The notes beneath the pieces were generated by a model. That model saw only the letters and a program-made list of their open reading frames with translations. It was not told the DNA's origin and did no database searches. From the NCBI GenBank assembly GCA_001896545.1, contig MPOT01000055.1, positions 1 through 64,000 of the forward strand: a DNA stretch of 64,000 nt, written 5' to 3'. Of the stretch, positions 1-7,875 are shown piece by piece. Made by a program: the position numbers and the translations under genes. Source of the stretch: Tepidanaerobacter sp. EBM-38 (lineage in GTDB: Bacteria; Bacillota; Thermosediminibacteria; Thermosediminibacterales; Tepidanaerobacteraceae). Every line of letters begins with the position of its first letter. The first letter of the stretch is position 1.

Positions 1-135
1 AATTGCCCATTTTATTGTTTTTTTATGGGGTAAAATTATTTTTTGCATGCCATCAAACCATTATATAGTCTGGGCCTTGGAACAAAGCAATTAACTCTTA
101 ATAATCGATTTTTGATTTATTTGTTATTTGTAAAA

Positions 136-1101
136 TTAAACTGCTACTGTAGATGACCATTTGCCGCATCTGTCGCCCCATCTTGCCATTAGTTTTTTAT
201 CTGAAAAGAGTTGTATTACTTCGCAATTATTGGGGCAACCCATGCATTCAAAACTTTTAACTTTATAATTTTGAACGGCTATATCCATTCCTAAAAAACG
301 AGTTGTTTTTTGCTGGGAAATGATATAGTCCGAAGCTAGTATCGCCGCTCCTATTGCACCCATAACATCATAATTCTCAGGAACTGCAACATTATAATTA
401 AGTTGTTCTTCAAAGGCTTCTTTAATACCAATATTTGCTGCTACACCACCTTGAAATAATATTTGAGGTCTTATATCTTTTCCTTTGCCTACATTTGAAA
501 GGAAATTTCTTACCAATGCTTCACAAAGTCCTTTTAAAATATCCTCAATAGCATGTCCCATTTGCTGCTTATGTATCATGTCCGACTCAGCAAAAACCGC
601 ACAGCGTCCAGCAATTCTTGTTGGATTTTTTGATCTTAGGGCTATTTCACCAAATTGATTTATGGGAATTTGCAATCGCTGGGCTTGTCTATCTAAAAAA
701 GAACCAGTACCAGCAGCACATACTGTATTCATTGCAAAATCTACGACGGTTTTGTTTCGAAGTATTATTATTTTGGAATCTTGACCGCCTATTTCCAAAA
801 TTGTTTGTGTATCAGGGTAATAACTGAGTGCAGCAGTTGCATGAGCTGTAATTTCATTTTTTGTAATATCGGCTCCGACTAATATAGAAGCCAGTTGTCT
901 TCCACTTCCAGTAGTCCCTACAGCATAAATTTTTGCATCTTTCAATTGCTCTTGTAAAATGGCAAGACCATTTTTAATAGTTGCTATGGGGTTACCTGCA
1001 GTACTTAAATACAGCTTTTTAACAAGATGTTTTTTTTCATCAAGCAAAACTAGGTTAGTACTTACAGACCCAACATCAATTCCAAGTGCATACTCTTGCA
1101 A
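136..1101 (-). CDS. Acyl-CoA dehydratase activase (BadF/BadG/HgdC-type ATPase)
   Basis: ASKHA-fold ATPase of the family that hydrolyses ATP to inject a low-potential electron into 2-hydroxyacyl-CoA dehydratases or benzoyl-CoA reductases. Seen: N-terminal phosphate-binding loop GIDVGSVSTN (about residues 7-16), the motif EIGGQDSK near residue 102, the CAAGTGSFLDRQ segment (about 127-138) carrying the conserved cluster-ligand cysteine, and GGVAAN near residue 220. The C-terminal tail has CMGCPNNC plus a later Cys, a second cysteine group typical of the longer COG1924 members. It is last in a three-gene cluster and its start overlaps the upstream gene. No dehydratase subunit lies in the window, so the client is unknown. 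Family assignment is firm; substrate is not. Confidence 0.9.
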   Translation of the reverse strand: MQEYALGIDVGSVSTNLVLLDEKKHLVKKLYLSTAGNPIATIKNGLAILQEQLKDAKIYAVGTTGSGRQLASILVGADITKNEITAHATAALSYYPDTQTILEIGGQDSKIIILRNKTVVDFAMNTVCAAGTGSFLDRQAQRLQIPINQFGEIALRSKNPTRIAGRCAVFAESDMIHKQQMGHAIEDILKGLCEALVRNFLSNVGKGKDIRPQILFQGGVAANIGIKEAFEEQLNYNVAVPENYDVMGAIGAAILASDYIISQQKTTRFLGMDIAVQNYKVKSFECMGCPNNCEVIQLFSDKKLMARWGDRCGKWSSTVAV

Positions 1102-2191
1102 AATCTTTGCCCTCCTTGTTATGATATATCATATCTATAAAAGCTTCTAATCGAGTTCTAAAACCTGTCTCAGCCGAGTGTTCGTCTAATACGATTGTCA
1201 TTACCGGAATAGAATACTTTTGACTTACTTTTGGTATAGCGCTTTTCGCTACTATTTCAGGCATGCAAGTAAAAGGAAGTAGATGAATAACACCATCAAA
1301 ACCCATCTTAGAAAAATTAACAATCTGAGCTATTGATTCTTGGCCATGACCTCCTATAAAACAATTAATAAAAGGTCTAGACAAGTCTAGCATTTTTTTG
1401 TAATCTTTGGGCTTCAAAAACGATGGTAAGAGATTTTCACGCACCCAATCAGTTATATATATATTTCTGTATACTTCAGTTCCTAATTCTCCTAACTGCT
1501 TTTCAATATCTAGATTCACAAATGGTTCAAGAATAGTATATATTTCTCCTACTATGCCAATTTTTATAGGCTTTTTATCATTATTTACTGGTATAGATGA
1601 AAAACTTTTCAGCATTTCAACTTCATATGCACTCATTTCTTTTTCATCATTAATTTCAATTATGCGTTGCAAATTATAATTATATAATCCGTCACTTTGT
1701 CCTTTTGTTATTTCAATAGCTCTTAGTTTACAAATTTCTACATCTAATTTGTCTAAAAGAACGGCCTTTTTCCATGCCAAAGTTGCTGCTTTTATAATGT
1801 CTTTTATAGAATTATTTTTTTTATTTATAATGAAATTAATTTTTTTAAGCAATTCAAAAAAGTGACCTTGTGGTGGCTCGAGAATAATCATGTTAAAATT
1901 AAATCCCAAGTCTTTCAAAATTTCTCTTTGCACTTGTCCATAATATCCAAACCTGCATGGGCCTATACCACCAGCCATTACAATAGTATCAGCTCCTTTT
2001 TCAAATGCTTCTATGAAATTGCCAACATTGATTTTAAGTGGTAGACATGCAAATTCAGGTGAATTTGCAACGCCTAATTCAAGAGTTCTTTTTGTGCAAG
2101 GAGGCGGTGGAATAACCTCAAAGCCAAGGTTTTCAAACAAGGTTTTTAATGGAATGTATATATTACCCATATGTGGAAATGTTATCTTCAA
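1076..2191 (-). CDS. COG3581-type acyl-CoA dehydratase activase-related protein
   Basis: Uncharacterised partner family of BadF-type ATPases, distantly related to HgdB-like dehydratase subunits. Visible: N-terminal KITFPHMGN, a PPPPCTKRTLELG segment, the SPEFACLPLK motif with a conserved Cys, GGIGPCRFGYYG, and a C-terminal DEHSAETGFRTRLEAF block also found in the neighbouring gene, suggesting common ancestry. I chose the TTG at 2191 because GGAAGGAAGG lies just upstream at 2198-2207; an in-frame ATG at 2215 would place that site inside the gene. The start overlaps the end of the upstream gene by 29 bp, implying translational coupling. Cysteines could hold an Fe-S cluster (inference). Function unknown. 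Confidence 0.8.
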   Translation of the reverse strand: MKITFPHMGNIYIPLKTLFENLGFEVIPPPPCTKRTLELGVANSPEFACLPLKINVGNFIEAFEKGADTIVMAGGIGPCRFGYYGQVQREILKDLGFNFNMIILEPPQGHFFELLKKINFIINKKNNSIKDIIKAATLAWKKAVLLDKLDVEICKLRAIEITKGQSDGLYNYNLQRIIEINDEKEMSAYEVEMLKSFSSIPVNNDKKPIKIGIVGEIYTILEPFVNLDIEKQLGELGTEVYRNIYITDWVRENLLPSFLKPKDYKKMLDLSRPFINCFIGGHGQESIAQIVNFSKMGFDGVIHLLPFTCMPEIVAKSAIPKVSQKYSIPVMTIVLDEHSAETGFRTRLEAFIDMIYHNKEGKDFARVCTWN

Positions 2192-3164
2192 AATATTTCC
2201 TTCCTTCCAATACATCTAAAAATGCTTCCAGTCTTGTATTAAATCCAGTTTCTGCAGCATGTTCATCCAAATTCAAATATAAAAATGGAATATTATAATC
2301 ACGCTTAGTTCTTTTTTCGATAAGTTCACCTACTAGTGAATCCGGACCACATCCAAAAGACGCCACATGAATTATCCCATCTACCTTCTTTCTATCCAAA
2401 AAATAATATGCCGTACCAATAGTTTGTTTTCCTAAAGTCCAAAACATGTCTTTTTCTAATTTTTTAGTTCCTTCAAGAATGATTTTTTTCGTTACCATTT
2501 CACTAGTTATGAAATTAATATTTTGTTTCTGTAGTTTTCTAATAAGACCCATGCTTATAAAATCATCATATATATTATAATTATGACCTAATAACAGAAC
2601 TTTTAAATTATTAGAGTTTTTTATATGAGAGTTATTAGAAGAGATTTCCTGATTATTATATAGAGCATCTTGAGGAATCATCTGTTTTTCAACTAACTGA
2701 GAGTCAAACTGCCGTTGAATTCTTAGCGATTTATTATAAGCTACAAAGGCCTTTCTCTTGCTTACATTTAGAAATTCACTTATTTGTAAAATATGATTCA
2801 GAATCTTATTTTTCCCTCTATATAGATTTAGCTCGGGATCAATAACATATGGAAGATTAGGTATACTATTTCTAATCATGTCAGGTAATCCTAAAAATTT
2901 TGGACAAATGTACTCCTTTGGTTCTATGCTTATTATCCTAGGTATATAAATTGCATCAGTTTTACCTATTAAGTCGGCCACATGGCCATGGAAAACTTTA
3001 ATGGGGAGACAAGCATCATCGACGCAGAGTTCAATGCCTTTTTTTACTATTTCTTTATTTGTAGGTGAAGACAAAACTACTTTATAACCTAATGATTCAA
3101 AGAAATTCTTCCAAAAAGGATAATATTTGTAATAAAATAACGCTCTCGGTATTCCAATATACAA
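2163..3164 (-). CDS. COG3580-type acyl-CoA dehydratase activase-related protein (DUF2229)
   Basis: First gene of the activase cluster. The N-terminus YIGIPRALFYYKYYPFW and VVLSSPTNKEIV followed by CVDDACLPIKVFHGHV is the DUF2229 signature. Later come GHNYNIYDDFIS, a FGCGPDSL motif and the DEHAAETGFNTRLEAF block shared with the next gene. In many clostridia these modules are fused with BadF domains in one protein of well over 1000 residues; here they are separate chains. The start is TTG with AGGAG about 8 nt upstream. Together with the two downstream genes it probably forms an ATP-driven, cysteine-rich redox complex (inference). Substrate not known. Confidence 0.8.
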   Translation of the reverse strand: MYIGIPRALFYYKYYPFWKNFFESLGYKVVLSSPTNKEIVKKGIELCVDDACLPIKVFHGHVADLIGKTDAIYIPRIISIEPKEYICPKFLGLPDMIRNSIPNLPYVIDPELNLYRGKNKILNHILQISEFLNVSKRKAFVAYNKSLRIQRQFDSQLVEKQMIPQDALYNNQEISSNNSHIKNSNNLKVLLLGHNYNIYDDFISMGLIRKLQKQNINFITSEMVTKKIILEGTKKLEKDMFWTLGKQTIGTAYYFLDRKKVDGIIHVASFGCGPDSLVGELIEKRTKRDYNIPFLYLNLDEHAAETGFNTRLEAFLDVLEGRKYFEDNISTYG

Positions 3165-3333
3165 AGCTCCTACTCTCCTAAGTAATATAATATTTTGATT
3201 CTGTTATAGAAACTTTCTTTTTCTAAATTTACGTTCAAAACATAGTGTATCTTATTATTAATTAAAACAAACAAGTATTTTAATTTTTAGGTCAAAATTC
3301 ACTTTTTACAGCAGAATCATTTTTTATTGTTGT

Positions 3334-3702
3334 CTAGTTTAGTAAATATATAACCATGATTCTGAATAATGAGGTCTTTATCATCAATGCCGGCCAAGGT
3401 CTTTTAAAATTTGCAATTGGATTAATTAAATCTAGCCATGGTATTTTTTTATCTTTATGAAGTCCCAATCCCAACATAAGAAAGAAAAGAGGACTTAGTA
3501 TAAGCAAAAAGTTTTTATTATTTGGACCGGCCACTGTAGTAAAAATACCTCCAGCAATTACTTCTGTTATGTTTGACTCTAAAACCATTGAAATTAAAAT
3601 AGTTAAAGCAGATTCTGCAAAACATAGTGGTAAAACAATAAACCAATATCTGGGGCTTACAATTATAACCGTAAGTAGGATTCCAACAACATCTATAAAC
3701 AT
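3334..3702 (-). CDS. Hypothetical membrane protein following spoVAE
   Basis: A 122-residue, strongly hydrophobic protein that I do not recognise. About three membrane segments can be seen: residues 3-33, about 43-58 and 63-80. A basic, proline-containing stretch (KRPWPALMIKTS) follows and then a short hydrophobic C-terminus. An AAGGAAA site 7 nt before the ATG supports translation. It begins only 10 bp after the spoVAE stop codon, so it is almost certainly cotranscribed with spoVAC-AD-AE and may act in the spore inner membrane (inference from position only). It does not resemble SpoVAB or SpoVAF. Confidence 0.6.
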   Translation of the reverse strand: MFIDVVGILLTVIIVSPRYWFIVLPLCFAESALTILISMVLESNITEVIAGGIFTTVAGPNNKNFLLILSPLFFLMLGLGLHKDKKIPWLDLINPIANFKRPWPALMIKTSLFRIMVIYLLN

Positions 3703-3712
3703 AATCGTTTCC

Positions 3713-4066
3713 TTACTTAGGCTTTGGATTAAAAATCACAGCCATAAGATACCCAAAAACTATAGCAGCTGTTATCCCGCCGGCAGCAGCTCTTAGACCT
3801 CCGGTAAATACACCTAAAAGGCCATATTCATCTACATCTTGAATAACTCCAGTTACAAGGTTATGACCAAAACCTGTAAGCGGTATAGTCGCACCGGCCT
3901 TTCCAATATCTACTAACGGTTGATAAAGACCTATCCCACTAAGAACTGCACCTGATGTTACAAAAAAAACTAAAACATGTGCCGGTGTCAATTTTGTTGC
4001 ATCCATAAGTATTTGCCCTATTACGCATATTAAACCCCCAACAATAAAAGCATTTATAACATCCAT
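3713..4066 (-). CDS. spoVAE: Stage V sporulation protein AE (SpoVAE/SpoVAEb)
   Basis: Small membrane protein of the SpoVA channel, which moves Ca2+-dipicolinic acid into the forespore and out at germination. At 117 residues it has the family's length. It shows an N-terminal segment FIVGGLICVIGQILMD, the LTPAHVLV stretch, a second helix and the glycine-rich IPLTGFGHNLVTGV region with AAAGGITAAIVFG near the C-terminus, motifs shared with SpoVAC. It sits 18 bp after spoVAD, in the usual spoVAC-spoVAD-spoVAE order. The operon is normally sigma-G dependent; I could not pick a convincing sigma-G promoter here. Confidence 0.93.
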   Translation of the reverse strand: MDVINAFIVGGLICVIGQILMDATKLTPAHVLVFFVTSGAVLSGIGLYQPLVDIGKAGATIPLTGFGHNLVTGVIQDVDEYGLLGVFTGGLRAAAGGITAAIVFGYLMAVIFNPKPK

Positions 4067-4084
4067 TTACTTCTCTCCCTATTT

Positions 4085-5095
4085 TTATAAATTTTCCAAA
4101 GAGATTGCATGGGCAATACAAGGTATGGTTTCTCCTTGTTGGCTGCTCGTAGTACTCAATAAAGCACCGGTAGCTATCAGCAGCACCTTATTATATTGCC
4201 CTTTTAACATTTCTTTAAAAATATAACCGCAAGTAACAACTGCAGAACATGCACAGCCGCTACCTCCAGCATGAACATCTTGCTCTGGATAATATATCAA
4301 AACTCCGCAATCAGCATATTTATTTGATATATTATAGCCTTTTTGTTTTAATAGCTCTTCAGTTATTTCTTTACCAAGACTTCCTAAATCACCAGTTACA
4401 ATTAAGTCGTAATCATCAGGAGTCTTCCCCGTATCTTGAAAATGTCTTATAATAGTATCTATGGCAGCAGGTGCCATAGCTGCTCCCATATTGTTAGAAT
4501 CTGACTCCCCCATATCAATTACTTTTCCGGTAGTTGCAAGAGTCACTCTGGGGTTTTGCTGTTTTGAAGATAGCACCATTGCTCCTGCACCTGTTACTGT
4601 CCATTGAGATGTAGGAGATCTTTGGTTACCCAATTCCAAGGGGAATCTAAATTGTCGCTCAGCAGTACAAAAATGACTCGAAACTGCTGCTACCAAGTTT
4701 TCAGCAAAACCACCGTCCACTATAATAGAACCTAACGTAACCCCTTCAGCTAAAGTAGAACACGCACCATATATTCCTAAAAATGGTATTTCCAATTCAC
4801 GAGCAGCAAAACCTGCAGATATAATTTGATTCAATAAATCACCGGCAATAAGATAGTCTATTTTAGGGGTAGTAAGATCGGCGTTTTTTATAGCAATTTC
4901 AATAGCTTCTTTCAATATTTTTTTTTCTGCTTTTTCCCAACTGCTTTCAGCATAAATGTTATCACTTAAGATCAAATCATAGTAATCCTTAAATTGGCCT
5001 TGACCTTCTTTGGGACCGACAATCGATGCAGTCCCGATTATAGAAGGAGGATTTTCGAATCTAATAGTTTGACTTCCAAGTTTTTTTATAGACAA
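4085..5095 (-). CDS. spoVAD: Stage V sporulation protein AD (SpoVAD)
   Basis: Soluble thiolase-fold component of the SpoVA dipicolinate channel; the family binds DPA on the outer face of the spore inner membrane. Its 336 residues match the family. Seen: GSQTIRFENPPSIIGTASIVGPKEG at the N-terminus (positions 4-28), a thiolase-like GIYGACSTLAEG cysteine region near residue 125, GQGNQRSP-like LELGNQRSPTSQW, and the ending block CGVLIYYPEQDVHAGGSGC. Spacing to spoVAC (13 bp) and spoVAE (18 bp) shows one operon. Confidence 0.95.
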   Translation of the reverse strand: MSIKKLGSQTIRFENPPSIIGTASIVGPKEGQGQFKDYYDLILSDNIYAESSWEKAEKKILKEAIEIAIKNADLTTPKIDYLIAGDLLNQIISAGFAARELEIPFLGIYGACSTLAEGVTLGSIIVDGGFAENLVAAVSSHFCTAERQFRFPLELGNQRSPTSQWTVTGAGAMVLSSKQQNPRVTLATTGKVIDMGESDSNNMGAAMAPAAIDTIIRHFQDTGKTPDDYDLIVTGDLGSLGKEITEELLKQKGYNISNKYADCGVLIYYPEQDVHAGGSGCACSAVVTCGYIFKEMLKGQYNKVLLIATGALLSTTSSQQGETIPCIAHAISLENL

Positions 5096-5108
5096 AAAAT
5101 CTTTCCTC

Positions 5109-5558
5109 CTAAAGTTTAATTAAATAATAAATTAAACCTATAATGGTTGCAGAATTTATACCATATACCAGTACCGGCCCAGCTATTACGAACATTTTAG
5201 CTGCAACTCCAAATACATAACCTTCTCTTTTAAACTCCATAGCAGGAGAAACAATGGAATTAGCAAAACCGGTTATTGGAACCACTGAACCAGCTCCAGC
5301 AAACTTACCAATTTTATCATAGACCCCTAGACCCGTTAAAAGAGCTCCTAAAAAAATCATGATAATAGAAGTAGGAGCACCGGCTTGTTCAGGAGTCATA
5401 CCTCGAGAAACAAAGAAATTCAAGATTACTTGGCCAATAGCACATATAGTTCCTCCTACAGCAAATGCTGCAATTATATTTTTCAACATGGGTGGCTTTG
5501 GCCGTTTTTGCTTTACAAGTTTTTGATAATCTTTTTGTTCTTTTGTAAAAGCAGACAT
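5109..5558 (-). CDS. spoVAC: Stage V sporulation protein AC (SpoVAC)
   Basis: Membrane component of the SpoVA channel; in Bacillus SpoVAC behaves as a mechanosensitive channel. The 149-residue protein starts with a basic cytoplasmic stretch (YQKLVKQKRPKPP) and then has about four hydrophobic helices, including NIIAAFAVGGTICAIGQVIL and the conserved VPITGFANSIVSPAMEFKREG loop. It is the first gene of the spoVAC-AD-AE operon and follows the dodecin terminator directly, so its promoter must lie within about 40 bp of the start. The region between that terminator and the ATG is AT-rich without an obvious sigma-G box. Confidence 0.95.
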   Translation of the reverse strand: MSAFTKEQKDYQKLVKQKRPKPPMLKNIIAAFAVGGTICAIGQVILNFFVSRGMTPEQAGAPTSIIMIFLGALLTGLGVYDKIGKFAGAGSVVPITGFANSIVSPAMEFKREGYVFGVAAKMFVIAGPVLVYGINSATIIGLIYYLIKL

Positions 5559-5594
5559 GCAATCACCTTAATCTCAAAATATAAAAATCCGTTT

Positions 5595-5624
5595 AAAAAC
5601 GAGCACTTTTAGTGCCCGTTTTTC
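5595..5624 (-). terminator. Rho-independent terminator after the dodecin gene
   Basis: Read on the minus strand: stem ACGGGCACT / AGTGCTCGT around loop AAA, followed by TTTTTAAA. It touches the dodecin stop codon at 5625 and separates dodecin from spoVAC. Confidence 0.8.
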
Positions 5625-5837
5625 TTAGCTTTCTGTTGTTCCGTCTACTTTAAAGGCTATTTGTACATTAGATTTATATTCCACTATTTTCCCGTTCTGT
5701 ACATTTGCAGTATTGTTTAAGACCTCTACTCCTGTAATATTTCTAATTGTCTTATTAGCGTCCTGCACTGCATTTTGCACTGCTTCCTGCCAGCTATTTT
5801 TGGACTCCCCTACCAATTCTAAGACCTTAACTGTCAT
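5625..5837 (-). CDS. Dodecin family flavin-binding protein
   Basis: A 70-residue protein with the full dodecin pattern: VKVLELVGESKNSWQEAVQNAV, then GVEVLNNTANVQNGKIVEYK and a C-terminal beta strand. Dodecins assemble as hollow dodecamers that bind flavins between tryptophans from neighbouring subunits; the key Trp is present (SWQEA, about residue 16). AGGAGG lies about 7 nt before the ATG. It is flanked by a terminator and sits between the spoVA and spoIIA operons, which suggests, but does not prove, a role in sporulating cells or spores. Confidence 0.88.
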   Translation of the reverse strand: MTVKVLELVGESKNSWQEAVQNAVQDANKTIRNITGVEVLNNTANVQNGKIVEYKSNVQIAFKVDGTTES

Positions 5838-5901
5838 GCAAAAAGTCCTCCTTGTTTTATCACCTTATTATTCTTTTATAGTTTGCCCAATAATTGAGCA
5901 G

Positions 5902-6039
5902 TTATTCTTTTAACATAAAAACTAATTTAGCACTTTTAGGTATTCTACTATTGTCAAAACTTCTGAAAATAGACAGTCCTGCTATTAGGAATAATAATAA
6001 ACATATTATTATAACAAGCTTTTTGTTTATACTTGTCAT
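5902..6039 (-). CDS. Small 45-residue single-pass membrane protein
   Basis: A short gene between sigF and the dodecin gene. It has an AGGAGG ribosome-binding site with optimal spacing before ATG. The product starts MTSINKK, runs through one hydrophobic helix (about residues 8-24, LVIIICLLLFLIAGLSI) and ends in a charged tail RSFDNSRIPKSAKLVFMLKE. The positive N-terminus and single helix predict a membrane-anchored peptide with the tail outside or in the intermembrane space. I do not recognise the family. Reasons to believe it: consensus RBS, a coding-like hydrophobic/charged pattern and its own slot after the sigF terminator. Confidence 0.55.
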   Translation of the reverse strand: MTSINKKLVIIICLLLFLIAGLSIFRSFDNSRIPKSAKLVFMLKE

Positions 6040-6087
6040 TCGGATTTCCTCCTCATCTTTTATTATGTATGATTAAGTTTTTTTTAT

Positions 6088-6116
6088 ACAAAAAAAGCCT
6101 AAACTAACTTAGGCTT
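6088..6116 (-). terminator. Rho-independent terminator of the spoIIA-sigF operon
   Basis: On the minus strand AAGCCTAAG TTAG TTTAGGCTT is followed by a run of T residues. The stem begins within the sigF stop codon. Confidence 0.85.
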
Positions 6117-6837
6117 AAGATAATAACTTTTTTACTTTTGTCAAAACCTTTCTTTCTAATCGCGATACTTGAACTTGAGTCATATTTAATTTTTTTGCAA
6201 CATCTATTTGAGTCATGTCCTTAAAATATCTAAGAGTAATAATTTGTCGTTCATCCCTATCAAGCTTTGAGAGTGCTTCCTTCAAAGCTATTTTGTCATG
6301 CAATAAATTTTCTTGATATTCATTTTCATTGAGTTGATCTATTAAATAAATAGGAGAACCGTCATCTTGGTAAACCACATCATTTAATGAAACTAAAGAT
6401 TGAGAAGCTTCCATTGCCATTACAATTTCTTCTACAGGAACTTCCATTTCGTCAGAAATTTCGTTAATTGTTGGTTCTCTATCTAAAGTATTTGTGAGTT
6501 CTTCTTGAGTTTTTTGAATTTTATAGCCTAATTCTTTTAATGAACGAGATACCTTTATAGGCTTATCATCACGTATGTACCTTCGAATTTCACCCATTAT
6601 CATAGGAACAGCATATGTGGAAAATTTGACATCATATGAAAAATCAAATTTTTCTATTGCTTTTAATAGCCCAATACTTCCAATTTGAAACAGGTCTTCA
6701 GGCTCATAGCCTCTATTATTAAATCTCTTTACTATGCTCCATACCAAACCCAGGTTAAGGGATACAAGCTCATCTCTTGCCTTTTTTTCACCTCTTTTAG
6801 CTTCTTTTAAAAGTTCTATAATAATTTCAGAACTCAT
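6115..6837 (-). CDS. sigF: RNA polymerase sporulation sigma factor SigF
   Basis: Forespore-specific early sigma factor, held inactive by SpoIIAB. The 240-residue protein has region 2 ([23 protein letters not shown], with the core-binding and -10 recognition helices), region 3 ([18 protein letters not shown]) and region 4 HTH ([25 protein letters not shown]). The [11 protein letters not shown] recognition helix and its place as the third gene after spoIIAA-spoIIAB separate it from SigG and SigB. It overlaps spoIIAB by 4 bp, so the two are translationally coupled. Confidence 0.96.
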   Translation of the reverse strand: MSSEIIIELLKEAKRGEKKARDELVSLNLGLVWSIVKRFNNRGYEPEDLFQIGSIGLLKAIEKFDFSYDVKFSTYAVPMIMGEIRRYIRDDKPIKVSRSLKELGYKIQKTQEELTNTLDREPTINEISDEMEVPVEEIVMAMEASQSLVSLNDVVYQDDGSPIYLIDQLNENEYQENLLHDKIALKEALSKLDRDERQIITLRYFKDMTQIDVAKKLNMTQVQVSRLERKVLTKVKKLLS

Positions 6838-7280
6838 GAATTATTCCTCTCTGAACTATCTCCTAAATTTTTAACCATTGTAATAATTGTTCCCTCACCC
6901 GGGGTGGATTCAATTTCCAACTTGTCCATAAAATCTTCCATTATTGTAAATCCCATACCGGATCTTTCTAACTCAGGTTTGGAAGTCCATAAAGGCTGTC
7001 TTGCTTTCTGTATATCTTCAATACCTTTTCCCCAGTCTTGAACAGATATAATTATTTTATCAGTATAAAGTTTCGATTTGATTCTTATGACTCCTACGGT
7101 ATTCTCATAGCCATGAATTATACAATTTGTTACGGCTTCTGAAACTGCTGTTTTTATATCTGCAAGCTCGTCCAAAGTAGGATCCAGCTGTGATGCAAAA
7201 GCTGCTACAACAACTCGTGCAAAAGATTCGTTTTGAGATTTGCTTAAAAAATCTAATTGCATTTCATTTAATGCAGTCAC
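6834..7280 (-). CDS. spoIIAB: Anti-sigma F factor and serine kinase SpoIIAB
   Basis: GHKL-fold kinase that binds SigF or phosphorylates SpoIIAA. Seen: [19 protein letters not shown] at the N-terminus, the N-box [13 protein letters not shown], the G1 box DWGKGIED and the G2 box [15 protein letters not shown] place the start at the GTG at 7280, 5 nt after GAGGGGTGA. This gives 148 residues, close to the Bacillus protein; the ATG at 7295 overlaps the spoIIAA stop and adds five unconserved residues. Confidence 0.95.
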   Translation of the reverse strand: MTALNEMQLDFLSKSQNESFARVVVAAFASQLDPTLDELADIKTAVSEAVTNCIIHGYENTVGVIRIKSKLYTDKIIISVQDWGKGIEDIQKARQPLWTSKPELERSGMGFTIMEDFMDKLEIESTPGEGTIITMVKNLGDSSERNNS

Positions 7281-7291
7281 AAAATCACCCC

Positions 7292-7627
7292 TCATAATTT
7301 TTCTATGGCCTCTCTCTCATCGCTAAAACAATTTACAATATTTAAAAGTCCTGATATCTCAAAAATCTTTTTGACTTGAGGAGTTAAATAAATAACCCCT
7401 ATCTTCCCTCCTGCTTTTTGGAGCTTTTTATAACGTCCTATAATCATACCTACGCCGGAACTATCCATAAAAGAAACATCTTTAAAATCAAATAAGATAT
7501 TTTTAATTTTGTGTTTTTCAATATATCGGTCTATTTCATCTTTAATAATCGATGCTATATGATGATCTATTTCTCCCCTTAGGTTAATCTTTAACATATC
7601 ATCCTTTACTTTTATTACCCCGCCCAT
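7292..7627 (-). CDS. spoIIAA: Anti-sigma F factor antagonist SpoIIAA
   Basis: STAS-domain protein that frees SigF by binding SpoIIAB when unphosphorylated. The phosphorylation site lies in the conserved [15 protein letters not shown] motif (Ser near residues 56-57). The 111-residue length and gene order are standard. A strong AAGGGGGGTGGAG site precedes the ATG, and a sigma-H-like promoter is found 30 nt upstream. Confidence 0.95.
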   Translation of the reverse strand: MGGVIKVKDDMLKINLRGEIDHHIASIIKDEIDRYIEKHKIKNILFDFKDVSFMDSSGVGMIIGRYKKLQKAGGKIGVIYLTPQVKKIFEISGLLNIVNCFSDEREAIEKL

Positions 7628-7656
7628 ACTCCACCCCCCTTTATTCTATTAAAATA

Positions 7657-7681
7657 ATTCGATGAATTTTATTAATTTCCT
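7657..7681 (-). promoter_or_regulatory. Putative sigma-H promoter of spoIIAA-AB-sigF
   Basis: On the minus strand AGGAAAT (7675-7681) is followed, after 11 nt, by ATCGAAT (7657-7663). This matches the Bacillus sigma-H consensus RnAGGAwwW-N11-12-RnnGAATwW. The spoIIA operon is a classical sigma-H/Spo0A target, so the position fits. I saw no clean 0A box beside it. Confidence 0.6.
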
Positions 7682-7714
7682 TCTATAAAATTACATGATT
7701 TACATATATTTCTC

Positions 7715-7767
7715 TTTAATGATTTAAGACTTCCTTTAATTTTATAAGGAAGTCTTAAATCATTAAA
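7715..7767 (-). terminator. Long perfect hairpin between dacF and spoIIA, likely terminator
   Basis: A 22-bp perfect inverted repeat (7715-7736 with 7746-7767) around a 9-nt loop. It lies downstream of dacF and upstream of the sigma-H promoter, so it would insulate the two units. There is no long T-run after it on the minus strand. Confidence 0.55.
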
Positions 7768-7875
7768 ATCCACGTATTAGTAACAGAATGTCTAGCAGAG
7801 GATGAAAATAGTCCTCTAAATCTTCAATTGTAGGGGAAATGTATTCATCAATTAAAGAAAAAAGGAAAAATATAT

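Noticed and set aside
7780..7875. Open minus-strand stretch between dacF and the hairpin, ending LDILLLIRGF.
   Set aside because: No start codon or ribosome-binding site; dacF is already full length without it.
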